DNA of 64,000 nucleotides from positions 124,001 through 188,000 of the forward strand of contig CAVWRJ010000009.1 of the NCBI GenBank assembly GCA_963757335.1, in the 5' to 3' direction. The DNA is from DASQPA01 sp963757335 (lineage in GTDB: Bacteria; Acidobacteriota; Thermoanaerobaculia; Multivoradales; UBA5704). A program made the position numbers and the translations under genes. This document shows positions 24,588 to 32,387 of the stretch, in pieces. A model generated the notes under the pieces. That model was not told the DNA's origin and did no database searches. It saw only the letters and a list, made by a program, of their open reading frames with translations. The number at the start of each line of letters is the position of its first letter. Positions within the stretch are counted from its first letter, which is position 1.

Positions 24588-27500
24588 GTGAAGTGCTCGC
24601 AATGCCACTTTGAAAACCCTGCCAAGGCGAAGTTCTGCGGCGAGTGCGGCGCCAAGCTCGCCGCCCTCTGCGCCGTCTGCGGTACCGCGAATGGTCCCGA
24701 ATTCAAATTCTGCGGCGAGTGCGGGACGCCCCTGGGGACCGCCGCCCCGGTCCCGGTAGCCACTCCGCCCCCCCCGGCCGAGCCGGCGCCCCCTCTCCCG
24801 GCCCACCGCGTGGAGACTGCCGCCGAGGGGGAGTACAAGCAGGTCTCCGTGCTGTTCTGTGACCTGGCCGGCGCCGCGGCCCTGGCCGACCGCTTCGGCC
24901 CCGAGCGGATGCACGCCCTCCTCCAGCGCTTCTTCGACCTCGCCTTAGCCGAGGTCCAGCGCTACGAAGGGACGATCAGCCAGTTCCTCGGCGACGGCTT
25001 CATGGCCCTCTTCGGGGCTCCCGTCGCCCACGAGGACCACGCGCAGCGCGCTCTCCGCGCCGCCGTCGGGCTGCGCAAACTGCTCAAGGAGCGCGGAACG
25101 GAGCTCGCGGCGGGTGTCGAGTTGGGACCACGGATGGGCCTCGCCACCGGCTCGGTCGTCTTCGGCAGCATCGGGCGTGCCGACTACACGGCCGTGGGCG
25201 ACACCCGAAATATCGCCGCCCGCCTCCAGCAGGCCGCCCCTCCCGGCGACATCGTCGTCAGCGCGGCCTTTGCCAGCCAGGTTGCGGACCACGTCCAGGT
25301 CGAGCCCCTGGACCCCGTGCGGATCGAGGGGCGGGAGGAGCCGGTGGCCGCCTACCGGGTCGTCGGCATGCGCTTCGGCCAGGCGGACCGGGCAGCCATG
25401 CGGGGGGGCGGGGCCCTCTCCCCTTTCGTCGGACGGGAGCGGGAGCTCGCGATCCTCCTCGAGCTAAAGGAGCAGGCGGTCGCCGGACACGGCCAGGTGG
25501 TCGACATCGTGGGCGAGGCCGGCTCGGGCAAGTCGCGCCTCCTCTTCGAGTTCCGCCAGCAGCTGGGGAACCAGCCGGTCGCCTATCTCCACGGGCGTTG
25601 CCTCTCCTACGGCGCCGGCATCCCATACCTGCCCTTCCTCGACCTGCTGCGCGGCGCCTGGAACCTCCCGGAAGGCACGGATTCCGACCAGGTCGTGGCG
25701 ACCGTCCGCTCCAGCCTGGAAGAGGTCGGCGACGATCTCCGCGAGTCGCTCCCCTACTTTCTGCGTCTCTTGGGGATTCAGGCCGGAACCGAGGCGCTCG
25801 CGAGCCTCGAGGCGCAGGCGATCCAGGCCCGGACGTTCGCGATCCTGCGCCGCATCCTGCTCGCCGCCAGCCGCCGCTCCCTCCTCATCCTGGAGATCGA
25901 GGATCTGCACTGGATGGACGCCACCTCCGAGGAGCTCCTCGCCTCCCTCGTCGAGGTCCTCGCCGCCTCTCCCATTCTCCTCCTCGTCACCTATCGGGCC
26001 GGCTACACACCGCGGTGGCTGGACAGGTCCTATGCCACCCAGATCAACATGCGGCGGCTCTCGGAGGCGAACAGCCGGACGGTGGTGGAGACGATCCTCC
26101 AGCGCTCCCGGCTGCCGGAGGCGCTGGCGAGCGCGGTGCTGACCAAAGCGGAGGGCAATCCCTTCTACCTGGAGGAGCTGACCCGTTCCCTCGTGGAGCA
26201 GGGACCCGAGGCGGCGGTGCCCAACACCGTCCAGGGACTCCTCGCCGCCCGTATCGACCGGCTGCCCGCGGAGCACAAACGGCTCCTCCAGACCGCCTCG
26301 GTGCTCGGCCGGGAGATCTCGCCCGATCTCCTTGAGGCGATCTGGGAAAACCCGGCCAAATTGGAGTCCCTCCTCGTCGACTTGAAGCGCCGGGAGTTCC
26401 TCTCCGAGGTCCCCTCGGCCGAGCGGCCGATCTACCTCTTCCAGCACGCCCTGATCCAGGAGGTGGCCTATCAGACTCTGCTGACCGGGCGGCGCCAGGC
26501 GCTCCACGCCGCCGCCGGGGAGGCCCTGGAACGGATCTATAAAGACCGCCTCGACGAGGTCTACGACCGGCTGATGTACCACTACCCGCGGACCGGGCAG
26601 GCCGAAAAGGCGGTTCTCTACCTCGCCCTCTTCGCCGACCAGGCGGCGCGCGGCTACGCCCACTCCGAGGCGGCCCAGGCCCTCCGCCAGACCCTGGAGC
26701 ACGCCGAACGGTTGCCCGAGGGCGAGCGCGATTGGCGCCTGCTCGAGCTGGTGCTCCGGCTCGCCTCCTCGCTCCTCCCCCTCGCCCGCTTCCCGGAGAC
26801 CCTGGAGATCCTCGAACGCTACCGGAGCTCCCTGGACCGGCTCGCCGACCCCGCGCTCGCGGCGCGCTATCACTTCTGGCTCGCCCACACCCACAGTTAC
26901 CTCGGCAACCAGGGGGACGCCGCCCTGGAGGCGCGGCAATCGATCGCCGCGGCCGAGACCTGCGGCGACGAATCCACCCGGGGCAAAGCCTTCTACGTCC
27001 TGGGGCGGGACTGCTTCTGGTCGGGTCGCTTCTCCGAGGGAATTCAATACACCCTGAAGGCGATCGTGTCCCTCGAGCGGAGCGGCGAGCCCTGGTGGCA
27101 GGGTCAGGCCTACTGGGTGGCCGGCTTCCATCAGTACGCCCTCGGCCGGTTCGAGGCGGCCCTGGAGGCGATGGCGAGGGCGCACACCATCGGCGAAGCC
27201 CTGGGGGACCACCGGCTCGACACTTCCTGGAGCACGGGCTACTTCTACGCCTCCATGGGGGATGTCGAGAAGGGAATCGAGGACTGCCGAGCCGGGCTCA
27301 AGAGCGCCCGGGATCCTCTCAACACCGCCGCTGCCCTGGGGTTTTTGGGCTACGCCTACCTGGAGAAAGGGGAGAGCCAGGCGGCGCGGGAATCGCTCCA
27401 GTCGGCGATCCGGATGCTCGAACAGACCGGCTTCCAGCCGCTCCTCGGCTGGTTCTCGGGCTTCCTGGCCGAGGTCTGCTTGAAAGAGGGACGCCTGGAG

Positions 27501-27863
27501 GAAGGGCGCGAGCTGGCCCTGCAAGCTTTAACCATCACCCGCGAAGCCCAGTTCCGCTACGGCGTGGGCCTCGCCCAGCGAGCGCTCGGCCGCCTCGCCC
27601 GCGGGAGCGGGGAGCTCGCCGAAGCCGAGGCCCGGCTCGGGGAGGCCCTCGAAACTTTTGCGGCCCTGGAAGTCCTCTTCGAGGTAGGAAGGACCCGGCT
27701 CGACCTCGCGGAGCTGGCCCACGCGCGCGGTGCGTCCGAGCTCGCCGGAAGCGAGATTGGGGAGGCCCACCGACTCTTCGGCGAGTTGAAGCTCCCCAGA
27801 TACGTGGAAAAAGCGATATCGCTCTCTGGGGAGCTCGCCCTACCCCTCGCTGCCGGCTCTTAG
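24588..27863 (+). CDS. Class III adenylate/guanylate cyclase with AAA-type ATPase and TPR domains
   Basis: A 1091-residue signalling protein starting with GTG. Residues 1-50 carry two zinc-ribbon pairs (MKCSQCHFENPAKAKFCGECG, CAVC...FCGECG). The cyclase domain is about 84-265: metal Asp in VSVLFCDLAG and FLGDGFMALFG, and GDTRNIAARL with the Asn and Arg expected in active class III cyclases. An AAA_16 ATPase follows (FVGRERELA, Walker A VGEAGSGKSR near 307, ILEIEDLHWMDATSEE), then TPR-like helices from about 680 to the end. Proteins of this layout are common in Actinobacteria, Acidobacteriota and Myxococcota and mostly uncharacterised. It begins 33 bases after the exporter operon and is convergent with the Nif11 precursor. 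Co-transcription with the exporter is plausible. Confidence 0.9.
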   Translation: MKCSQCHFENPAKAKFCGECGAKLAALCAVCGTANGPEFKFCGECGTPLGTAAPVPVATPPPPAEPAPPLPAHRVETAAEGEYKQVSVLFCDLAGAAALADRFGPERMHALLQRFFDLALAEVQRYEGTISQFLGDGFMALFGAPVAHEDHAQRALRAAVGLRKLLKERGTELAAGVELGPRMGLATGSVVFGSIGRADYTAVGDTRNIAARLQQAAPPGDIVVSAAFASQVADHVQVEPLDPVRIEGREEPVAAYRVVGMRFGQADRAAMRGGGALSPFVGRERELAILLELKEQAVAGHGQVVDIVGEAGSGKSRLLFEFRQQLGNQPVAYLHGRCLSYGAGIPYLPFLDLLRGAWNLPEGTDSDQVVATVRSSLEEVGDDLRESLPYFLRLLGIQAGTEALASLEAQAIQARTFAILRRILLAASRRSLLILEIEDLHWMDATSEELLASLVEVLAASPILLLVTYRAGYTPRWLDRSYATQINMRRLSEANSRTVVETILQRSRLPEALASAVLTKAEGNPFYLEELTRSLVEQGPEAAVPNTVQGLLAARIDRLPAEHKRLLQTASVLGREISPDLLEAIWENPAKLESLLVDLKRREFLSEVPSAERPIYLFQHALIQEVAYQTLLTGRRQALHAAAGEALERIYKDRLDEVYDRLMYHYPRTGQAEKAVLYLALFADQAARGYAHSEAAQALRQTLEHAERLPEGERDWRLLELVLRLASSLLPLARFPETLEILERYRSSLDRLADPALAARYHFWLAHTHSYLGNQGDAALEARQSIAAAETCGDESTRGKAFYVLGRDCFWSGRFSEGIQYTLKAIVSLERSGEPWWQGQAYWVAGFHQYALGRFEAALEAMARAHTIGEALGDHRLDTSWSTGYFYASMGDVEKGIEDCRAGLKSARDPLNTAAALGFLGYAYLEKGESQAARESLQSAIRMLEQTGFQPLLGWFSGFLAEVCLKEGRLEEGRELALQALTITREAQFRYGVGLAQRALGRLARGSGELAEAEARLGEALETFAALEVLFEVGRTRLDLAELAHARGASELAGSEIGEAHRLFGELKLPRYVEKAISLSGELALPLAAGS

Positions 27864-27864
27864 C

Positions 27865-28143
27865 CTAACCGCCCGTCGAACCCGATCCCGAGCCCGTTCC
27901 CGTCGTTCCCGGCGGTGGCGGATCGTTCCAGGCGCCGCCGGCGGCCTGATCGAGCTCGTCGTCCGAGAGCTCGTCCATGCTGAGCACCAGCTCTCCTACG
28001 TCGCCACGGGTGAGCCAGTACCCTTTTCCTGCCGCCAGACGGATCATGGCGTCGGGATCCCCACGGCGCTGTCGAAGTTCGTCCCCCAGAAGGGGATTCG
28101 CCTGCATGTCTGAAATCAGGCGCTTAAGCTCCGAGCTAGTCAT
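27865..28143 (-). CDS. Nif11-type RiPP precursor peptide with GG cleavage site
   Basis: A 92-residue precursor. The leader (SELKRLISDMQANPLLGDEL, then GDPDAMIRLAAGKGYWLTRG and LSMDELSDDELDQAAGG) is the Nif11-like fold that ends in a double-Gly cut after residue 70. The remaining 22 residues are AWNDPPPPGTT followed by a Gly/Ser/Thr tail and a final GG. The core has no Cys, so it cannot form lanthionines on its own; Ser and Thr could still be dehydrated. The ATG at 28143 follows GGAGGAG and overlaps the stop of the SpaB-C-like gene (ATGA), so it is coupled to it. Nif11 leaders are the known partners of the NHLP exporters encoded at 16574-24554. Confidence 0.85.
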   Translation of the reverse strand: MTSSELKRLISDMQANPLLGDELRQRRGDPDAMIRLAAGKGYWLTRGDVGELVLSMDELSDDELDQAAGGAWNDPPPPGTTGTGSGSGSTGG

Positions 28144-29234
28144 TTTCTTTCTCCTCCGAGCTTTGAGTCTACTCCACTTGAATCGGAAAGAGGAGGTGGC
28201 ACGTGAGCGACTCGCGCCAGCGCCCCGGGCAGGAGATCCCGTACCGTGGGAGCGACCTCTCGTCCGGCGTGCCGTCGAGCCCCCAGAGCCTCGCCGGGCA
28301 AAAGCCCCGCAGCGAGGAGCCCGGTGGCCACCGTCGTGAGGATCTGGCTCAGGTAGACCTCCTCCGCGTTGCTGAGGCCCAGACGGTTCGCCGTCATGTG
28401 GAGATGGCTGGTGCCGATCCGCTGGTGCACACCGCGATCGGCCTCGCGGATCGCCCAGGACAGACGGCAGGCAGCTTCGCCGAGTTGTGCCTTGGCTTCC
28501 TCCCCGGCGCTCCCCACCGCATCCGGTCCGGCCGCCAGGAAGTCGAGCTCCCGACGGAACAGCCGATCGAAGGGATCTCTCTGCTCGACGAGGATGCGAT
28601 CTGCCTGCGCCAGGGCTCGCGGCTTCTCCCCTCCCCAGGTCTCGACACCGTAGCGCAAGAGGGACACCAGATCCTCCTCGTCCCGGGCGAAGCCGAGCGC
28701 CTTGCAGGCCAGGACCCGGAAGGCCACCGCCAGCTGGCGGGAACGCGGCTCGCTCGCGTTCCCGGCGAGGATCTCCAGGACCGTCACGCTCGAGAGGGCG
28801 AAGAAATCCAGCGAGTCGCCCCAGAGAGCCGGACCACCGTAGCGCTCGATCTCCGGCCGAAACGGGAACGCGAGAAAGGTATTGTCCGGATAGCTCGAAA
28901 AATCGGATTCGTGACGATCGGACGCCAGAATTTCCCCGTTGCCGCGACGGATCGCCTCCTCGGTGAGCGCCGACGCCGAAGGATGGTTCGCGAGGAAAAT
29001 TCGGGCTTCCGCCTCCGCGGTCTCGGTCACCTCTCCGGAGGCGCCAGGCCGGGCGTGCAGACGCAGTCGGATGTGCGGTCCTCCGAGCCGGTACCGGATG
29101 AAGAAGAAGCTGTCGATCCACCCGGATCGATGGAGCTTCGCGACCAGCGGGCGGACAAATCCGAGAATGGCGTAGCCCAGGTCCTGATGATAATAAAGGT
29201 GATAGTTGATCCAGGAGTTTTCTCGCTTTTCCAT
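28140..29234 (-). CDS. Thiopeptide/lantibiotic-type SpaB C-terminal domain protein
   Basis: A stand-alone 364-residue SpaB-C-like protein. The opening NSWINYHLYYHQDLGYAILG, with FVRPLVAKLHRSGWIDSFFF and IRYRLGGPHIRLRLHA, is the hallmark of this family. In class I lanthipeptide dehydratases this domain eliminates glutamate from glutamylated Ser/Thr. In thiopeptide-type pathways separate copies do elimination or cycloaddition. A matching N-terminal LanB part is encoded at 32384-35062, so the dehydratase here appears split into two genes. The stop overlaps the start of the Nif11 precursor. It diverges from the radical SAM gene at 29420. Start at ATG 29234; the ribosome site is weak. Confidence 0.87.
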   Translation of the reverse strand: MEKRENSWINYHLYYHQDLGYAILGFVRPLVAKLHRSGWIDSFFFIRYRLGGPHIRLRLHARPGASGEVTETAEAEARIFLANHPSASALTEEAIRRGNGEILASDRHESDFSSYPDNTFLAFPFRPEIERYGGPALWGDSLDFFALSSVTVLEILAGNASEPRSRQLAVAFRVLACKALGFARDEEDLVSLLRYGVETWGGEKPRALAQADRILVEQRDPFDRLFRRELDFLAAGPDAVGSAGEEAKAQLGEAACRLSWAIREADRGVHQRIGTSHLHMTANRLGLSNAEEVYLSQILTTVATGLLAAGLLPGEALGARRHAGREVAPTVRDLLPGALARVAHVPPPLSDSSGVDSKLGGERK

Positions 29235-29292
29235 ATCTTCTCAATCGACATCAGGACGGTAAGTCCATACTGGGACAAAAAGACGAGGCTGT

Positions 29293-29306
29293 CGAGTTGC
29301 AACTCG
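29293..29306. promoter_or_regulatory. Perfect 14-bp palindrome in divergent promoter region
   Basis: CGAGTTGCAACTCG lies between the SpaB-C-like gene (minus) and the radical SAM gene (plus), 19 bases before the predicted -35 of the latter. It is a candidate operator; the regulator is not identified. Confidence 0.4.
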
Positions 29307-29324
29307 CCGCCGGGGCTTTTCCTC

Positions 29325-29353
29325 TTGCCTTTGATCATCCACGGTCGTACAGT
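29325..29353 (+). promoter_or_regulatory. Candidate sigma70 promoter for radical SAM and tandem precursors
   Basis: TTGCCT (29325-29330) and TACAGT (29348-29353) are separated by exactly 17 bp and point at the ATG at 29420. A moderate match to consensus. Confidence 0.4.
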
Positions 29354-29419
29354 ACTGGTGCGCATAAAAGCGCTTCCATTTTGTCCGGTTCACCCGATGG
29401 TGGAGATAGGAGTCCCCCT

Positions 29420-30865
29420 ATGCCCTTAGGACTCACCGGTAAGTTCGACATCCTGCAGCAATCCCCCCACGACGCCCACGAAGCGCCCCTCGAACTCGCC
29501 CCTGTAAACCCGACGCATCACTGGGTTCCCTCCCGCTACAACGTCCGGGCCATCGCCGAGGACGGCCGCTTCGTCCTGTGGAATACCATGAGCGGCAAGC
29601 TGACGGCGTTCAAGGCCGAGGATCGAGAGACCGTGATCGGTCTCCTCGAGAGGCATGGGCTCGAAGCTCCCAAGGAGAAGGTGGTCAAGTATCTAGCGGA
29701 GCGCGGCTACCTGGTCCGGAAGGGTGTCGACGAGTACCGGCAGTTCCAGCAGATGTTCGGCAAACAGCATTATCGGCCCGACGCGCTGGAGCTGATCCTC
29801 ATGCCTTCCGAGGATTGCAACCTGCGTTGTCAGTACTGCTACGAGGACTTCGCCCGCGGCACCATGATCCCGGAGGTCCGCGAGGGAATCAAGAATCTGG
29901 TGCGCAAGCGCATCAAGAAGCTCAACCGGCTGCACGTCAGCTGGTTTGGCGGCGAGCCTCTCTACGGCTGGGAGGCCGTCAAGGACCTGGCGCCGTTCTT
30001 CGTCGAGATGGCCGACCAGCACGAGGTGCCCTTCGGCTCCAACATGACGACCAACGGCTACCTGTTGACGCCCGAGGTGGCCGACCAGCTCTTCGCCTGG
30101 CGCATCCGCACCTTCCAGATCACCCTGGACGGTCTGCCCGAGCACCACAACCACTCGCGCCCCGGCCGCGACGGCAGCCCGACCTTCGAGCGGATCTTCG
30201 ACAACCTGAAGTCGCTCGCCCGCCGCGACGAGGAGTTCCACGTGCTCCTCCGGGTCAACTTCGACCAGGTGAATGCCGGCGGTCTGCCGAAGCTCATGGA
30301 GATGCTGGCCGAGGAGTTCAAGGACGACCCGCGCTACAACATCGCCCTCCATGCCGTCGGGAAATGGGGCGGTCCCAACGATGCGAGCCTCGACGTCTGT
30401 GGCGCCGAAGATTCGTCGCGCATCCAGCGCGACCTCATGGCGGAGGCCAAGCGGCAGGGGCTGAACTTCGGTAGCCTGCGCGACAGCCTCCGGGTCGGCA
30501 GCCAGGTCTGCTACGCCGCCCGTCCCTACAATTACCTCATCGGCGCCACGGGCAAGGTGATGAAATGCACCATCGTCCTCGACAAGGACGATTACAACGT
30601 CGTGGGCCGGATCACGCCGGCAGGCGATCTGGAACTCGACGACGACCGCATGGCGCTGTGGACCGAGCCCGCCTTCGAGCAGGATACCCAGTGCCGCAAG
30701 TGCGTGATGCTGCCGACCTGCCAGGGCCTCCACTGCCCCTTGATTCGTATCCAGGACGACACTCAACCGTGCATCTCCACCCGGGGAAATCCCCGAGAGG
30801 AATTGCTGGGGACCCTGGATACGCCAGCCAGGCGGCGCATGACGGAAGCAGCTCCCCAGGGCTGA
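29420..30865 (+). CDS. Radical SAM/SPASM peptide maturase
   Basis: A 481-residue radical SAM enzyme likely to modify the precursors encoded directly downstream. Residues about 25-115 resemble a RiPP recognition element-like N-terminal domain (VPSRYNVRAIAEDGRFVLWN, AERGYLVRKGVDEYR). The [4Fe-4S]-SAM motif is C133-x3-C137-x2-C140 (SEDCNLRCQYCYEDF); the GGEP motif is WFGGEPLYG. The C-terminal SPASM region has spaced Cys (VCYAARPYNYLIGATGKVMK, then KCT, QCRKCVMLPTCQGLHCP). Such enzymes form sactionine or other thioether or carbon crosslinks, epimers and so on; the type cannot be read from sequence. ATG 29420 is chosen because AGGAG precedes it by 7 bases; the longer open frame has no ribosome site. 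Confidence 0.92.
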   Translation: MPLGLTGKFDILQQSPHDAHEAPLELAPVNPTHHWVPSRYNVRAIAEDGRFVLWNTMSGKLTAFKAEDRETVIGLLERHGLEAPKEKVVKYLAERGYLVRKGVDEYRQFQQMFGKQHYRPDALELILMPSEDCNLRCQYCYEDFARGTMIPEVREGIKNLVRKRIKKLNRLHVSWFGGEPLYGWEAVKDLAPFFVEMADQHEVPFGSNMTTNGYLLTPEVADQLFAWRIRTFQITLDGLPEHHNHSRPGRDGSPTFERIFDNLKSLARRDEEFHVLLRVNFDQVNAGGLPKLMEMLAEEFKDDPRYNIALHAVGKWGGPNDASLDVCGAEDSSRIQRDLMAEAKRQGLNFGSLRDSLRVGSQVCYAARPYNYLIGATGKVMKCTIVLDKDDYNVVGRITPAGDLELDDDRMALWTEPAFEQDTQCRKCVMLPTCQGLHCPLIRIQDDTQPCISTRGNPREELLGTLDTPARRRMTEAAPQG

Positions 30866-30924
30866 GAGGATCACGAAACCTGCAAACCGAGCCTTAACCG
30901 GCTCTAATCAGGAAGGAGCAAAAC

Positions 30925-31071
30925 ATGGCTGAGAAGGAACAGGATCCGAAGGTGGAAGTCGAGAACCTCGAGGTGGCCGAGCTCGAAGATGAGGACCTCG
31001 ACGAGGTGGGCGGCGGCTTTACGGACACCAACTGTGGCTGCACCATAAGGCCTTCGTTCAACAACGCCTAG
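30925..31071 (+). CDS. RiPP precursor peptide 1 (tandem pair)
   Basis: A 48-residue precursor. The acidic leader (MAEKEQDPKVEVENLEVAEL, then EDEDLDEVGG) ends in a double-Gly motif at residues 29-30. The core is GFTDTNCGCTIRPSFNNA. It contains two Cys (NCGC), three Thr and one Ser, which suits lanthionine rings or radical SAM thioethers. AGGAAGGAG precedes the ATG. It lies 59 bases after the radical SAM gene and upstream of a near-identical copy. The C39 exporter at 19418-21613 is the likely leader peptidase. Confidence 0.88.
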   Translation: MAEKEQDPKVEVENLEVAELEDEDLDEVGGGFTDTNCGCTIRPSFNNA

Positions 31072-31139
31072 GTAATTTCAAGCACCTGCACCGGCAAGGC
31101 TCAGAGCCTCAGCCGGCTTTACTCAGGAAGGAGTGAAAA

Positions 31140-31292
31140 ATGGCTGAGAAGGAACAGGATCCGAAAGTGGAAGTCGAGAACCTCGAGGTGGCCGAGCTCG
31201 AAGATGAGGACCTCGACGAGGTGGGCGGCGGCTTTACGGACACCAACTGCGGCTGCACCATAAGGCCTTCGTTCAACAACGACGCCTCCTAG
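31140..31292 (+). CDS. RiPP precursor peptide 2 (tandem pair)
   Basis: A 50-residue near-copy of precursor 1. The first 47 residues are identical (leader to EVGG, core GFTDTNCGCTIRPSFNN); only the tail differs, DAS here against A in copy 1. The ribosome site AGGAAGGAG is preserved. The copies start 215 bases apart, and a followup copy of the boundary sequence lies after this gene, so the pair arose by a recent tandem duplication. The tail change adds a Ser that could be an extra modification site. Confidence 0.88.
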   Translation: MAEKEQDPKVEVENLEVAELEDEDLDEVGGGFTDTNCGCTIRPSFNNDAS

Positions 31293-31302
31293 GAAGCTCG
31301 AG

Positions 31303-31344
31303 AACCTGCACCGGCCAGGCTCTCTCCGGGCTCCGGTGCAGGTT
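31303..31344 (+). terminator. Hairpin terminator after the tandem precursors
   Basis: AACCTGCACCGG (31303-31314) and CCGGTGCAGGTT (31333-31344) form a perfect 12-bp stem with an 18-nt loop. Only a short T-poor tail follows (TACTT), so it may be a bidirectional or weak terminator. The convergent gene ends at 31344. Confidence 0.55.
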
Positions 31345-32387
31345 TACTTCCCGGAAAGATTTTCTGGGCCCGAATCTGTCGGCTTTTTCAGATAGTGGCA
31401 GAACGTAAGGTACGCCTTGGCAAGAGGCGGCCGATGTAATTCCCCCACGACCTTGAGATGACTCAAAGCTCGGATGCAAAACCCGCTCTTCCCCCGCATC
31501 TCGACCGGCCAGGCGTCCGGCGCGGTCCAATAGGAATCGTTTCCCGACCAGGCTAAGACGGCATCCCGCTTCTCGGGGGTGCACAGGCCCCTCTCGACGA
31601 GCCGCGCCAGGAGCTCCGCCCAGCGCGGCTCCCGCTTCGGCTGCCTTAGGAAGGAGCCCTCCATCCCGAGTCGGAACAGAACCTCCGAGCTGATGTCGAA
31701 AGAGAGGTGGGGCCTCTCCGTTCCGGCGAGGAGGGGCGCGATCTCCTCCGCCAGGGTGCGGAGGTGGGGAGCCACCCGCTCCAGATACTCCCCTCTCTCC
31801 TCCGCGGCGAGCCCCAGGATGTCCAGCCGGACGGCCTCGTGGGGCCGGGGGCGCAGGCTGAAAGCGTAGAGGATACGGGCCGAGCCCGGTACCGCCCGGG
31901 CGGCGAGGAGAACCGCCTCGCGCTGCGCCCCGTCGAGAGCCCTGCCGTGCAGGGCCGGCAACAGTGAATCGGCGAGCCAGAGCGGGTCCACCTGGAGCGG
32001 CAGGGCAGTGAGGAGAATCGGCGAGGGGAGGCCGGCCGAGCCGGAATGGAGGTCGAACTCGAGCCAGACGGGTTCTCGGGTCTCCTCCCCCTCCGCCCAG
32101 CGGTTGAGAAACTCCCTGACGTGGAGCTCGCGCAGTTGGCCGGCCATCTTAAGGGCCTGCTCCGGCCGCTCCAGGCGCACCGAGAGGTCCACCGCCCGCT
32201 CGCCCTCCCCCAGCCGAACCTCGACGATCCCGAGACAGTCCGCTGGGACGTGTCGCGCCGCGTCCCGGAGCCGGCATCTCTCCGCCTCTCCGACGAGAGA
32301 CGCTCCCAGGTGAGGCGCGGCTACCGCGAGCCAGTCGCCGAGATTCGGCGTTCGGCTCCCCTCTAGAGAGATGGGAGGCCACCTCAA
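31344..32387 (-). CDS. Uncharacterised RiPP-cluster protein
   Basis: A 347-residue protein I do not recognise. Features: LGDWLAVAAPHLGASLVGEA near the N-terminus, AARHVPADCLGIVEVRLGEG, then PLQVDPLWLADSLLPALHGR, a middle segment RPHEAVRLDILGLAAEERGE, and RPHLSFDISSEVLFRLGMEG with SGFCIRALSHLKVVGELHRP near the C-terminus. No signal peptide, TM helix or metal motif is evident. It starts 4 bases inside the end of the LanB-like gene (ATGA overlap), so it is co-translated with it and probably works in the same pathway, as a tailoring enzyme, scaffold or immunity factor. A degraded fragment similar to its first 45 residues is present at 40733-40871, so the family has more than one member in this genome. 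Confidence 0.8.
   Translation of the reverse strand: MRWPPISLEGSRTPNLGDWLAVAAPHLGASLVGEAERCRLRDAARHVPADCLGIVEVRLGEGERAVDLSVRLERPEQALKMAGQLRELHVREFLNRWAEGEETREPVWLEFDLHSGSAGLPSPILLTALPLQVDPLWLADSLLPALHGRALDGAQREAVLLAARAVPGSARILYAFSLRPRPHEAVRLDILGLAAEERGEYLERVAPHLRTLAEEIAPLLAGTERPHLSFDISSEVLFRLGMEGSFLRQPKREPRWAELLARLVERGLCTPEKRDAVLAWSGNDSYWTAPDAWPVEMRGKSGFCIRALSHLKVVGELHRPPLAKAYLTFCHYLKKPTDSGPENLSGK

Larger units (their letters stand above)
30879..31320 (+). repeat. Tandem duplication carrying the two precursor genes
   Basis: Unit of about 206-220 bp. The boundary sequence CCTGCA...CCGG...AGCCT/AGGCTC occurs at about 30879, 31085 and 31305, before copy 1, between the copies and after copy 2. 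The coding parts are almost identical while spacers have drifted, so selection or recent age keeps the peptides the same. Confidence 0.75.

Noticed and set aside
29027..29365. Minus-strand frame containing MSIEKIWKSEKTPG, superficially like the MSIxDF peptides.
   Set aside because: It overlaps the SpaB-C gene start out of frame and has no WxxW or matching ribosome site.
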